This document shows, piece by piece, positions 35,137 through 45,618 of a DNA stretch of 64,000 bases. The stretch covers positions 1,612,001 through 1,676,000 of the forward strand of contig WOAB01000760.1 of assembly GCA_027886185.1 (NCBI GenBank), read 5' to 3'. The translations under genes and the position numbers were made by a program. The notes under the pieces are model-generated. The model did no database searches. It was not told the DNA's origin and saw only the letters and a program-made list of their open reading frames with translations. Source of the DNA: Rheum nobile. Lineage: Eukaryota > Streptophyta > Magnoliopsida > Caryophyllales > Polygonaceae. Each line of letters begins with the position of its first letter. The first letter of the stretch is position 1.

Positions 35137-36420
35137 ATATGAGTATATAACTATACGTTAGAACCATAATATATAATTATAGTATATAATTATAGTATAT
35201 AACTATAGTATATAACTATACAATATAACAATAGTATATAATTATACGATATAACAATAGCATATAACTATAGTATATAACAATACGATATAACAATAGT
35301 ATATAACTATAGTATGAAACTATACGATATAACCATAGTATATAACTATTCGTTAGAACCATAATATATAATTATATTATATAACCATAGTATATAACTA
35401 TACTATATAACAATAGTATATAACTATACGATATAAAATTTGTATATAACCATAGTACGTTAGAACCATAATATATAAATATAGTATATAACTATACGAT
35501 ATAACCATGGTATATAACTATAGTATATAAATGAACGATATAGCAATAGTATATATAACTATACGATATAACCATAGTATATAGTTATATATTATGATTA
35601 TATCTTATAGTTATATCCAATTTGGTTATATCTTATGATTATATCCTATAGTTATATACTATGGTTATATCTTATAGTTATATCAAATTTGGTTATATCA
35701 TATCGTTATATCCTATAATTATATATATTGGTTATATCTTATAGTTATATCATTTAGTTATATACTATGGTTATATTTTATAGTTATATACTATGGTTAT
35801 ATCTTATAGGTATATCCAATTTGGTTATAACTATAGTATATAACTATACGATATAACCATGGTATATAACTATAATATATAAATGAATGATATAGCAATA
35901 GTATATATATAACTATACGATATAACCATAGTATATAGTTATATATTATGATTATATCTTATAGTTATATCCAATTTGGTTATATCTTATGGTTATATCC
36001 TATAGTTATATATTGTGGTTATATCTTATAGTTATATCCAATTTGGTTATATCGTATCGTTATATCCTATAATTATATATATTGGTTATATCTTATAGTT
36101 ATATCCAATTTGATTATATCATATCGTTATATCATATAATTATATATTATGATTATATCTTATAGTTATATCCAATTTGGTTATATCATATCGTTATATC
36201 CTATAATTATATATTATGGTTATATCTTATAGTTATATCCAATTTGATTATATCATATCGTTATATCATATAATTATATATTATGATTATATCTTATAGT
36301 TATATCCAATTTGGTTATATCTTATGGTTATATTCTATAGTTATATCATATTGTTATATCCTTTAGTTATATACTATGGTTATATCCTTTAGTTATATCC
36401 TTTAGTTATATACTATGGTT
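35137..36420. repeat. AT satellite of TATAACTATAGTA/TTATATCTTATAG units, quasi-palindromic
   Basis: Up to about 35580 the array reads ATAACTATAGTATATAAC-like. Beyond that it switches to GTTATATCTTATAGTTATAT, with a higher-order unit including CCAATTTGGTTATATC of about 36 bp. The two halves are close to reverse complements, so the locus can fold back on itself. Composition is almost pure A/T. Confidence 0.9.
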
Positions 36421-36619
36421 AAGCAAAATACCTGCGTTTCATTCTAGTACAAAAACGTAATTTCTGGGTACAATTTACCCTCAAACGCAAAAATGTTGCT
36501 TAAGCAACATTTCTGCGTTTTAAAATATAGTGTAAGAAGAAAAAAATTATAGTGCATAAAGAAACTGCCTAAAAAAAATGCTCAGGCCTACCCCTAATTG
36601 GCATTTATCTAGTATCTAT

Positions 36620-36736
36620 TGCCCATTTGTGCTATGATGACTTCTTTTCTCTAAAACCGCCCTAATTAAATTCCATTGGATAGATGCCAATTAGGGTGAC
36701 TTCAGAGAAAATAAGTCATCATAGCACAAATGGGCA
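36620..36736. repeat. 33-bp inverted repeat
   Basis: The arms 36620-36652 and 36704-36736 (TGCCCATTTGTGCTATGATG and onward) match with one mismatch around a loop of about 51 bp. A second, shorter pair (TAATTGGCAT / ATGCCAATTA) overlaps it. It directly abuts the ORF at 36730. Confidence 0.75.
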
Positions 36737-37263
36737 GTACAGAGTCATGTCTTCCACACTCACCCTCCTCATACGGTTCTCTTTCTCCTCCTCCTCCTTA
36801 TTTTTATTATTATGTGTTCTTATTTTGCAAGTGTTCAAGCATAATGTTTTTTCCAAGGCTTCTAACAACTTGGCAGCCAAAGAAGGAGATTGCTTTGCCA
36901 GCAAGGAGGAGAATGAGGCTCATCTGCAACCTCCAGAAGCCAATGGAACCCGAGCCCAAGGATCTGAAGCACGATCCTGAACCTGAACCTGAGCCCAAGC
37001 CCAAGAAACCCATCGTTGATGGTGGCGGGTTTTTCTACTTTGCAACAGTGGTGAAGAAAATTGTGGTTAAATTGATAGAGAACAAGACATTAAGAAGGCT
37101 TGTTATTTTTCTTCTCAGCACGTTATTAGATGCCGCATTTTCGACGGTTGGAGATATTGTGGTTCTCCGGGTGGGATTAGTGGAGGGTCTTTATGCTAAA
37201 ATTACAGACCCCATCATTAAGCTTTTGTTTAGATATACTCCTCCTGTTTTGAAATGTTTTTAG
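36730..37263 (+). CDS. Hypothetical protein, 177 aa, with Glu-Pro/Lys-Pro repeat
   Basis: I do not recognise the family. The frame opens at ATG 36730. It has a hydrophobic N-terminal third (PPPPYFYYYVFLF), a basic middle, an EPEPEPEPKPKKP tract (about residues 84-94), then a Lys-rich and hydrophobic C terminus (IVVKLIENKTLRRLVIFLL, then GDIVVLRVGLVEGLYAKI). A different frame from ATG 36748 encodes a strong signal-anchor-like stretch (SSSSLFLLLCVLILQ). A GT near 36829 and a CTCCAG near 36946 could splice that start into the EPEPK frame, giving a secreted or membrane protein. Both models are speculative, but the long frame in an AT-rich area is notable. Confidence 0.35.
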   Translation: MGSTESCLPHSPSSYGSLSPPPPYFYYYVFLFCKCSSIMFFPRLLTTWQPKKEIALPARRRMRLICNLQKPMEPEPKDLKHDPEPEPEPKPKKPIVDGGGFFYFATVVKKIVVKLIENKTLRRLVIFLLSTLLDAAFSTVGDIVVLRVGLVEGLYAKITDPIIKLLFRYTPPVLKCF

Positions 37264-37393
37264 TTTCATCCATGAGATAAATTATTTGAACTAATTTAAC
37301 TTTATTTTAGGAATACCAAATTAAATTAACTTCAAACAATAATATATTATTGAAATTTTTGTGTGGAAGGGATGTATGTCCTTCTAAAAGTTA

Positions 37394-37759
37394 CTCCATC
37401 CGTTAAGTTTTAATTGACGTTTTAGCAAATTTCAGACAAAATAAGAAATCAATTATTTTTTCAGATTACCCTTATAATTAGTGACTAATTACTTTTTTAT
37501 TACTGCTCATTAAATCTCACAAAAAAGAAAATCAAAAGAAATTAGTCACTAATCATACGGGTAATAAAAAAAGTAATTAGTAGATCCTAGAAAATGGGGA
37601 AACAATGAATAAAAAATTGAGAACTTACAAAAATAAAAATAAAAGAATTATTAAACATGAAGGTAAATCTAGAAAAAATAGATGAAAAATTCTATAATGA
37701 CAATTAAAACTTAACAAAGACTTAAGCCTAGAACGTCAATTAAAACTTAACGAAGGGAG
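37394..37759. mobile_element. Stowaway-type MITE, 366 bp
   Basis: The inverted ends CTCCATCCGTTAAGTTTTAA and (reversed right end) CTCCCTTCGTTAAGTTTTAA are flanked by TA (37392-37393 and 37760-37761). Internal inverted pieces (GTGACTAATTACTTTTTTAT and its reverse) extend the foldback. Confidence 0.9.
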
Positions 37760-37761
37760 TA

Positions 37762-38454
37762 TATACTTTGTACATTCACTAATAATATACTAGATTTTGT
37801 TCTACCAAAAAATTATACCAGACAACAATAAAGATCACTTCAACGTAAAAATTTGAAAAGTATACTTTGTTTGTCTAATTAAGCATCTCATACCTTCATA
37901 ATTTTTAAGTCTTTATATCGTAAACTATATTGTAAAAAAAAAATTCTTAGATTTAAGAATGATTTTTTTATGTCTAAATACTATGCCAACTTTTTATAAC
38001 ATTTATTATAGCTACAACATGTTCCATCATTGTAATATAATATATAGAAAATTAATATACATATGTATGAATAAACGCTTTGTCTTATCTTAAGTCATGG
38101 TGTCTTATATTATAAATTTTCTGATGGCTATAGTTAAAATATTAGCTCACCTCCATGATCATCTTAATCTCGTGGCAATTCAACTTAGTTTAATGATATA
38201 TAAATGTTTCTTGTCAACTTCATACAACCATTAATAGTAACTTATTTACGGATTTGTGGTTTGAAAAGGATTGATGGATATAATTCTAGTGCTTTTTGTA
38301 CTTTTACACAATATTATCCTCAAATTAATCATACATTGATTCTACATTCATATTTTTACATGGTTTGACTGAATTTTAATCAAATTTATTCGATGAGATA
38401 ATCTTTTTTTTATATGAAGGGAGGGTTATACCCGTTTTATTGACTTAAAAGTGA
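37762..38454. other. AT-rich intergenic sequence
   Basis: I see no gene. The last roughly 50 bp, near 38405-38454, may be the 3' tail of the LINE remnant that follows. Confidence 0.4.
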
Positions 38455-38949
38455 GTTTACATATACTCACTAATACACTGGTCATATTCAATCCTCTTAA
38501 CTAACTGAGGAGGCTGGAGCATGAACAAAGTAAATTCTCCCGCGTAAGCGAAGCTATGCTGTGCAAACCAATCGGCGCATCAGTTTGCAAGCCTTGGGAC
38601 ATGTTTGATTGAAGTCCTCCAACCCTGATCACCTAACAGCACCCTGCATTTCTCAATCAGCTCCCTATATAAGTGAGGGGGAGGATCAGTCGATGTCACC
38701 GTCTTCAGCACCTCCATGGCATCAACCTCCACCTTCAGTTGTTGTACTTGTAATTGTTGAGCCATAACCAAACCCTGTAACATCCCCAACAATTCAGCAT
38801 GGAAAATAGATCTTCCATGAGTCTTCGCAACATAACCTCGAAGAAAACGACCCATACGGTCACGAATAAGGCCACCACCGCCAACCCACTCTGTTTCAGC
38901 ATAGAAAGAGCCATATGAGTTTAGCTTATGCCACCCTATAGCAGGACAC
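38455..38949 (-). pseudogene. RNase H domain remnant of another LINE
   Basis: Minus-strand translation shows a type-1 RNase H of the kind at the end of plant L1 ORF2: GWHKLNSYGSF (first catalytic Asp replaced by Tyr), GGGGLIRDRMGRFLRGYVA, FHAELLGMLQGL and VPRLAN followed by a stop and CADWFAQHSF. The N-terminal side is cut exactly where the Copia LTR begins at 38950. This family differs from the L1 copies at 7-10 kb and 32-34 kb. Confidence 0.8.
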
Positions 38950-39674
38950 TGTTGGGATTTAGATGCGTATAAGCGGAATTTCAGAAAATTATTTTCTAGC
39001 ATCTAATTAGGATCTCATGCATGAATCAATACGGATCGAGTAAAAGGAGAGTTACATACCGTTTGATGCGAGTCAAATCGTTCCGGCAAAGCTTCAACGG
39101 AGATCGAAAGCCCCAAGTGTGACTTCTCTACTTGGTCCACACGAGTCTGGATCGCCTTTGGTCTTGTATGCTAGAACGAAGAACGGAAAGGGCACGAGCT
39201 TGACACTGGTTGGGGACGACCGTGCACTAGTATTAGGGTTGAAGTTGTGGCTTTCGCTTTTGGAAGCCATTACTTATATTCCCATAAGATCATATCTTAT
39301 CTTTGGTAATAAATATAATATCTTTATATTGTATCTATATCTTCTAATAAGATTCCCTTTTATCTAGTTATTATTAATAATAACTCTTATCTATTAATAA
39401 TAAAAGCCAGTCTCCCAACTTAAGCCATAGGGCCGAAATTCCATGTCCAACATGGGCTTCCGGTTCAGTTTGATCCAGCCCGATAACTCTATGTGTGTGA
39501 CCTCATAGGACCCGGTTATTATAGCCATGTGCCTAACCCGATTAAGCCCATTAATCGTAGTTGGATTCTAGCAAAGCACTACGATCCCTAAAATACCCGG
39601 ATTGTAAATCTCCATTAATAGTCATATTCCATGTTCGGTAATTGCACCTTTGATTAAAGGACACAATTCCTTCA
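38950..39674 (-). repeat. Copia LTR (3' LTR), 725 bp
   Basis: On the plus strand it runs from TGTTGGGATTTAGATGCG to GACACAATTCCTTCA, so on the minus strand it starts TGAAGGAATTG and ends ATCCCAACA. The neighbouring minus-strand sequence GGACAAGTGGGAGAT is the polypurine tract. No second copy of this LTR is visible in the window. Confidence 0.85.
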
Positions 39675-40489
39675 ATCTCCCACTTGTCCTTGAAATAAGT
39701 GTGCAATGTTAAATCCCTTTGTCTCTTAGTGTATTATTTGATGATATGATGAGATTCATATCTCTTATCAAATACGTTTTTTGAACTCTTGAGTTTGAAC
39801 TGTCAAATAACGGATGATTACAGATAATCCATCCGAGCATGGCCATGCATTTTTCAGTTCTCGCTCTTCAAGTGGCCGAGACACCATTCCTTATCCATGC
39901 ATCACTATATACATGAAGGAGGAGGACTTCTCCAGTCTTGTATGACTACATCTCCCACTCAACTTTTGGCAATCCCAATCACCGCCTTTATAACTGTCTA
40001 TTACGGTCAGCGTTTAACAGCGTCAAAGACATACCAATCATCAAGAGAAACCATATCATACTCATGTATGAGGAATCTACTAATCATGGTTTGACTTAAA
40101 ACTCTTCAAGCCCTTTTGGAGAGTCTTAAGGTGGGTCAGTCCTATATGTATCATCCATTATATATCTATGTAATTGACTAGACATCTCTATGTCCCTATA
40201 GCCCATGAAACCTGCCGCTATCAGTCAACTTACAATACAGTCTTTAATAAAGTCATTTATGTCCAAGTTAATGACTCAGACCATAGATTTTAAATAATTC
40301 ATAACTTCAGTTCACTTAATGGTGTCTCATTCACCAAAACACTTATGATGAGCCCATTTGCAAATTATAAATTATTTGAACATTTTATTTAATTCCAAGC
40401 AATGATTAAATAAGAATGAAAGTTGTATATCATATAATCAAGCATAAAACATGTATGACATTCATAAAACAAGGTTCATAATGTAAGAC
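39675..40489. other. 3' untranslated part of the Copia element
   Basis: It lies between the RNase H remnant and the polypurine tract. No frame is supported. Confidence 0.5.
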
Positions 40490-43400
40490 AATGCAATCTC
40501 AAAGCCATTCTCCAATGTGCTTGAGGCCTAGGCACTGCTTAGAGCTCTTCCAGCTCACAACTCCTCCATTTAGGATGAAGACATATCCTGACTGGGACTC
40601 AAAGTCATCCCGGTCTGTCTGGAAGCTTGCATCAGTATATCCTCGAACGACTAACTCGTCATCACCCCATATACCAAGAAGTCATCCTTGGTTCTTCTCA
40701 AGTACTTCATGATGTTCTTGGCTGCACACCAATGTGCATCTCTGGGAATCGATTGGTATCTGCTACACATGCTCAGAGCAAATGCAACATCAGGGCATGT
40801 ACATATCATGGCATACATGATAGATCCTATAGCAGAAGCATAAGGTATCTTGCTCATCTTCTCTAGCTCAGCTGGTGTCTTAGGACACTGCTTCTTGCTG
40901 AGGTATATGCCATGTTGCATGGGTAGAAATTCTTTCTTGGAATCCTGCATTTTGAACCTGTCAAGAACCTATCTATATAAGTTCCCTGACTTAATCCAAG
41001 CAGTCTCTTAGATCTATCTCTGCAGATCTTGATACCCAATATGTACTCCGCTTATCCTAGGTTCTTCATTGAAAAACATTTCTTCAGCCATCCCTTAACA
41101 GACTCTAGCATCAGAATGTCATTTCCAATGAGCAGTATGTCATCCACATACAAGACTAAGAAGACCACTTTGCTCCCACTAAACTTCTTGTAAACACAAG
41201 GCTCTTCTTCGCATCTGATGAACTCAAACTTTTTTATTGCTTCATCAAATCGAATGTTTTAACTCCTGGATGCTTGCTTAAGTCCATAGATGGACTTCTT
41301 AAGCTTGCATACTTTCCTAGGGTCTGTTGGATCTTCAAAACCCTCTGGTTGTGTCATGTACACATCCTCTTCTAAATATCCATTTAGAAAAGCGGTCTTG
41401 ACATCCATTTGCCAAATCTCATAATCATAATGACCGGCAATAGCTAGGAGTATCCTGATGGACCTGATCATTACGATCAGTGAAAATGTCTCGTCATAGT
41501 CAGTACCATGATTCTGTTTAAAACCCTTGGCAACTAGCCTTGCCTTGTAAACAGATACATTTCCATCTTTGTCTGTTTTGAGTTTGAAAACCCATTTGCA
41601 TCCAATGAGTTTTACCCCATCTGGCAAATCTATCAAGTCCCAGACTTGATTATCAGACATAGAATCCATTTCAGATTTCATGGCCTTAAGCTATTTATCG
41701 GAGTCTGGACTCGTCGATGCTTTCTTATAGGTGGCAGGTTCTCCGCTTTCTAAAAGCAGAACATCAAGGCTTGCAGTCAAGATGAAATCATCATATCGTC
41801 TTGGCCGTGCCCTTGGCCTGTTTGATCTACATGTGGGTTCGACAACTGAAGCATTTTCCACAATTGTTTATGGGTCCTCATTTGAATATGGTTCTTGAGG
41901 TATTGGTTCCGGTACCTGGACAACTTCCCTTTGGGAATTTATGCCTCCATATACTGGCATCTCCTCGTCGGCATCGTCCATGTCGACCTGTTGTTGGGTT
42001 TGTTTCTCATCTTGAACTTCTTCAAGATGAACATTTCTCCCACTTGGCTTCTTGGAAATAAATTCTTTTTCCAAAAGACACTATCCCTTGCAATAAACAC
42101 TTTGTGCTCAGTGGGATTGTAGAAGTAGTATCCCTTGGTTTCCTTAAGATACCCTATAAAGAAGCATTTATCTGATTTGGATACAAGCTTATCTGATAGT
42201 AAACGCTTTACATAAGCTTCACATCCCCAAATTTTCAGAAAAGGCAGACTTGGAACTCTTCCAGTCCATATCTCATATGGTGTCTTGTCTACAGTCCTAG
42301 ACGGAGTCCTGTTTAGTGTGAACGCAACAGTTGTGAAAGCATATCCCCAGAAGGATACTAGAAGGTTAACAAAACTCATCATTGATCGGACCATGTCTAA
42401 CAGGGTCCTGTTTCTCCTTTCAGATACACCATTCAGTTGTGGTGTGCCTGGTGGAGTCAGTTGTGTTATTATCCCACAACTTCTCAGATGATGATCGAAC
42501 TCCTGGATTAGATATTCACCACCGCGATCGGATCGAAGTGCCTTTATCTTCTTGCCAATTTGAGTTTCTACTTCATTTTGAAACTCTTTGAACTTTTCAA
42601 AAGATTCAGATTTGTGCGTCATTAAGTAGATATACCCATATCTACTCAAGTCGTCAGTAAGTGTGATGAAGTATCGATGGCCTCCTCTAGCTTCTGTGCT
42701 CATTGGTCCACAGACATCAATATGTATTAGAGCCATTAGCTCAGTAGCCCTTTCACTAGTACCAGTGAAAGGTGACCTTGTCATCTTGCCCATTAGGCAT
42801 GACTCATATGTCTCAAATGATTCACAATCTATTGATTTGAGAATTCCATCTTTATGGAGTTTTTTCATGCGGTTCAAGCTAATGTGACCCAAGCGACAGT
42901 GCCATAGATATGCTTCACTCAAATCATTCGACTTTTGCCTCTTAGTATTAATGTTATAAATTTCAGACTTGAGGTCTAACATATAGAGTCCATTACTCAT
43001 TGAAGCATTGGCATAGAAAATATCATTCTTGAAAATAGAAAAGCATCCATTCTTAATGACAAATGCAAAACCCTCAAGATCCAAAACTGAAGTCGAAATA
43101 AGGTTCTTAGTAATTGAAGGAACAAAATAACAATTATTTAATTCTAAAACTAAACCAGAAGGTAAAGATAGACTATAATCTCCTACGGCAAGTGTAACAA
43201 CTCTTGCTCTATTTTCAACGTGCATGTCTATCTCTCCCTTCTCCAAATGCCTCCTACTTTTTAGTCCCTACACATTCGAAATAATGTGAGAACCACATCC
43301 GGTATCCAATACCCAAGTAGTATCCTTGGTTGTTAAGACTTCAATAACAAAAATACCTGAAGTGGAGCTCACAGTCCCATTCTTCTTGTCTTCCAGGTAT

Positions 43401-43860
43401 TTGGGGCAGTTTCTCTTCCAGTGCCCCTTGGCCTTGCAATAGAAGCAGTCATGCTCAATAACCACCTTTGGCTTCTCAGCTACCTTGGGTTTGGCAACTT
43501 TCTTGCCTTTCCCTTGGTTCTGCTGCTTCTGCTTCCCATTAGGCCCCTTCTTGAACCCTTTCCCTCTGTTGACCAAAATAACTTCTTTCTTATTGTCAAC
43601 TTGGATATTTTGCTCAGTTGTTTTGAGCATGCCATGGAGTTCATTTAGAGTTTTGCCAATTCCATGCATATGGTAGTTCATCTTGAATTGGGCGAATCCA
43701 TCATGCAAGGAGTGCAGTATGATGTCAGTAGCCAACTCTTGGCTATATGGGGAACCCAGTCTTGCCATTTGGTCAAAGAGACCAATCATGTCAAATACAT
43801 GGGTACTTACTGGTTTACCCCTCTCAAGTTTGCACTCTAATATGGTATTGTGAGTCTCAT
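40490..43860 (-). pseudogene. Copia pol pseudogene (zinc knuckle, PR, INT, RT, RNase H)
   Basis: Domains in order on the minus strand: CCHC knuckle CFYCKAKGHWKRNC (near 43445), protease DTGCGSHI (near 43290), GAG-preintegrase HCRLGHISLNRMKKLH (near 42890), integrase core with DVCGP (near 42705) and FITLTDDLSRYGYIYLM, GGEYL near 42510, and GVSERRNRTLLDMVRSM near 42420. RT has CKWVFKLKTDKDGNV (near 41590), QMDVKTAFLNGYLEEDVY (near 41395) and a VDD-containing block near 41150. RNase H-like SIMYAMICTCPDVAFA (near 40815) follows. Stops and frameshifts occur near 43266, 41938, 41690, 41258 and 40950, and the RNase H end is cut short near 40520. Not functional. Confidence 0.85.
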
Positions 43861-44203
43861 ACCTCTCAATCCTTGCCTGTTCCTAAAACAGTACTTTCAG
43901 GTTTTCAATGATTTTATGAGCATCCTGACGTTCAAACCTCTTTTGAAGGCCATGTTCCATAGCAGCGAGCATAAGACAGGTGACAAGCACCGAGTTAGCT
44001 CTTATCTCCTTTTCTTTCGCCTTCTCCTCAACAGTAGAAGTGCCATTCAAGGTAGGGATAGGGGTCTCTAGAACGTCCTCATGTCCTTCAGATCTGAGAA
44101 CAATTCTCAAGTTCCGTTCCCAATCAAGAAAATTTGTTCCATTGAGTTTGTTCTTCTCAACAATTGAGCATAGGGTGAATTTCAAGTTATCGTTGCTAGA
44201 CAT
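43861..44203 (-). pseudogene. Copia gag pseudogene
   Basis: The minus-strand frame from ATG 44203 (MSSNDNLKFTLCSIVEKNKL, LNGTNFLDWERNLRIVLRSE) is the start of a plant Copia Gag, which packages the RNA. An in-frame TAG near 43883 interrupts it, after which Gag-like sequence (YETHNTILECKLERGK) continues towards the zinc knuckle. Confidence 0.8.
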
Positions 44204-45368
44204 GATATCTACAAAGAAAATAACCTGCAGATAAGTTTATGCTTGATATGCAAAAGCTCAAAATTAAACATGCTTTAAAATTTAAGCTAATGCGCACTTT
44301 ATTCATATTATGTTTGTCCCTAGTGAATAAAATAATTCCAAGACCCTATCTCAGATAAAACTCAAGCGTACTTTGGCACTTCCTCAAGTCTTATGTGATC
44401 AAGGTATGTAACATTTACTAATTATAACTCCTTATAATTCGTGGTTGATGACCCACATCCTATGTTAGGCTCATCTCTATGCCTCAAGATCCAAAACTTT
44501 GTCTTTTGGTCTCTTGTTGAGTATAACCACATCAAGGTTTATGAATCCCTTATATAGATCCACCCTCACTATCCCAAGGTCAAAGAAGGACACATCGCTT
44601 TGGCGAAACCTATCCAACGAATTCCAAGGGCCTCATGGGTTATGACATGGAAAGACAATACCTCAATATTCTTTTAGGGACTTAAGTATGCAATGGTTGT
44701 CTATCTACTAGTGAACAAAATAGCATAAACAAACAATCATGCAAGGCTTAAAATAATAAAGCATTCAAAATGCAATAATTAAATGTGATCCTAGTATGGC
44801 CCCTAAAAACCAAAATTAAAGATCTAATCTTCAAGGGTCTTGTTCTTCATGGATCTCCATCCTTGGTACCCTTCATAGATCTCCATCCTTGGTCTTCTTA
44901 GGATCTTCTCTTTTTGTATTACATAATTTTCTAAATAATCTAATTACTGAAAATTAAATTACAAAAATACATAACGATACGTAGATCGTGTACAAGAAAA
45001 CATAACGATACGCAGATCATATTTTCTATCCTAAAATGGGCCATACTAGTCACCTCATACAAGCAATAATATCATAATGTTAAATCATGCATGCAATAAT
45101 AATATCAAATATTATAAATAATATTAATCTAATTAATAACAATAAGCAATTTAAATAATTTTAAATAAAATACTATTAAATTAAATAAATCATCTCATGA
45201 GATAAATCATTTAATATCATTATCTTAATTCAAATAAAATCAATATATAGAATTAATCATAATTAATCAAATGTTTTTATCTTAATCTAGTGGGATTCTT
45301 TCCTAACAACTTTTAGGAAATTATATTGTAAATAATATCAAATATTATCCAATTGGGCAAATAAGATC
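44204..45368. other. AT-rich sequence upstream of Copia gag
   Basis: Probable leader of the Copia element. Two near-copies of GATCTCCATCCTTGGT lie near 44853 and 44878. No PBS, LTR or gene is seen. Confidence 0.4.
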
Positions 45369-45618
45369 TTATCTTAGTATTTTAGGAAAATATCCTAAAA
45401 CACAAAACCCTTGACCCGACCCAGACCAACCAGTCGAGCCCGCGCCCGACCCGGACCGAGCCAGACTAGCCAGCGAACCACGCGCCCGAGCCGGACCGCG
45501 CAGAACCACGCACAACCCGCGGTCAGCACCGCGCGAGCATCGGTCCAGCACTGAGCCGTGGTGCGTGCCGGTCGAGCCGCGGTCGCACCGCTGCAGCTGC
45601 GCTCGGCCCCTATTGGGG

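Larger units (their letters stand above)
38950..45613 (-). mobile_element. Ty1/Copia retrotransposon, decayed, 5' end not identified
   Basis: The element has one LTR, a PPT and remnants of gag, protease, integrase, RT and RNase H in Copia order on the minus strand. Region 44204-45613 is AT-rich and may be the leader, but I find no PBS or partner LTR before the Gypsy insertion at 45619. The right limit is therefore only where this sequence stops. Confidence 0.7.
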
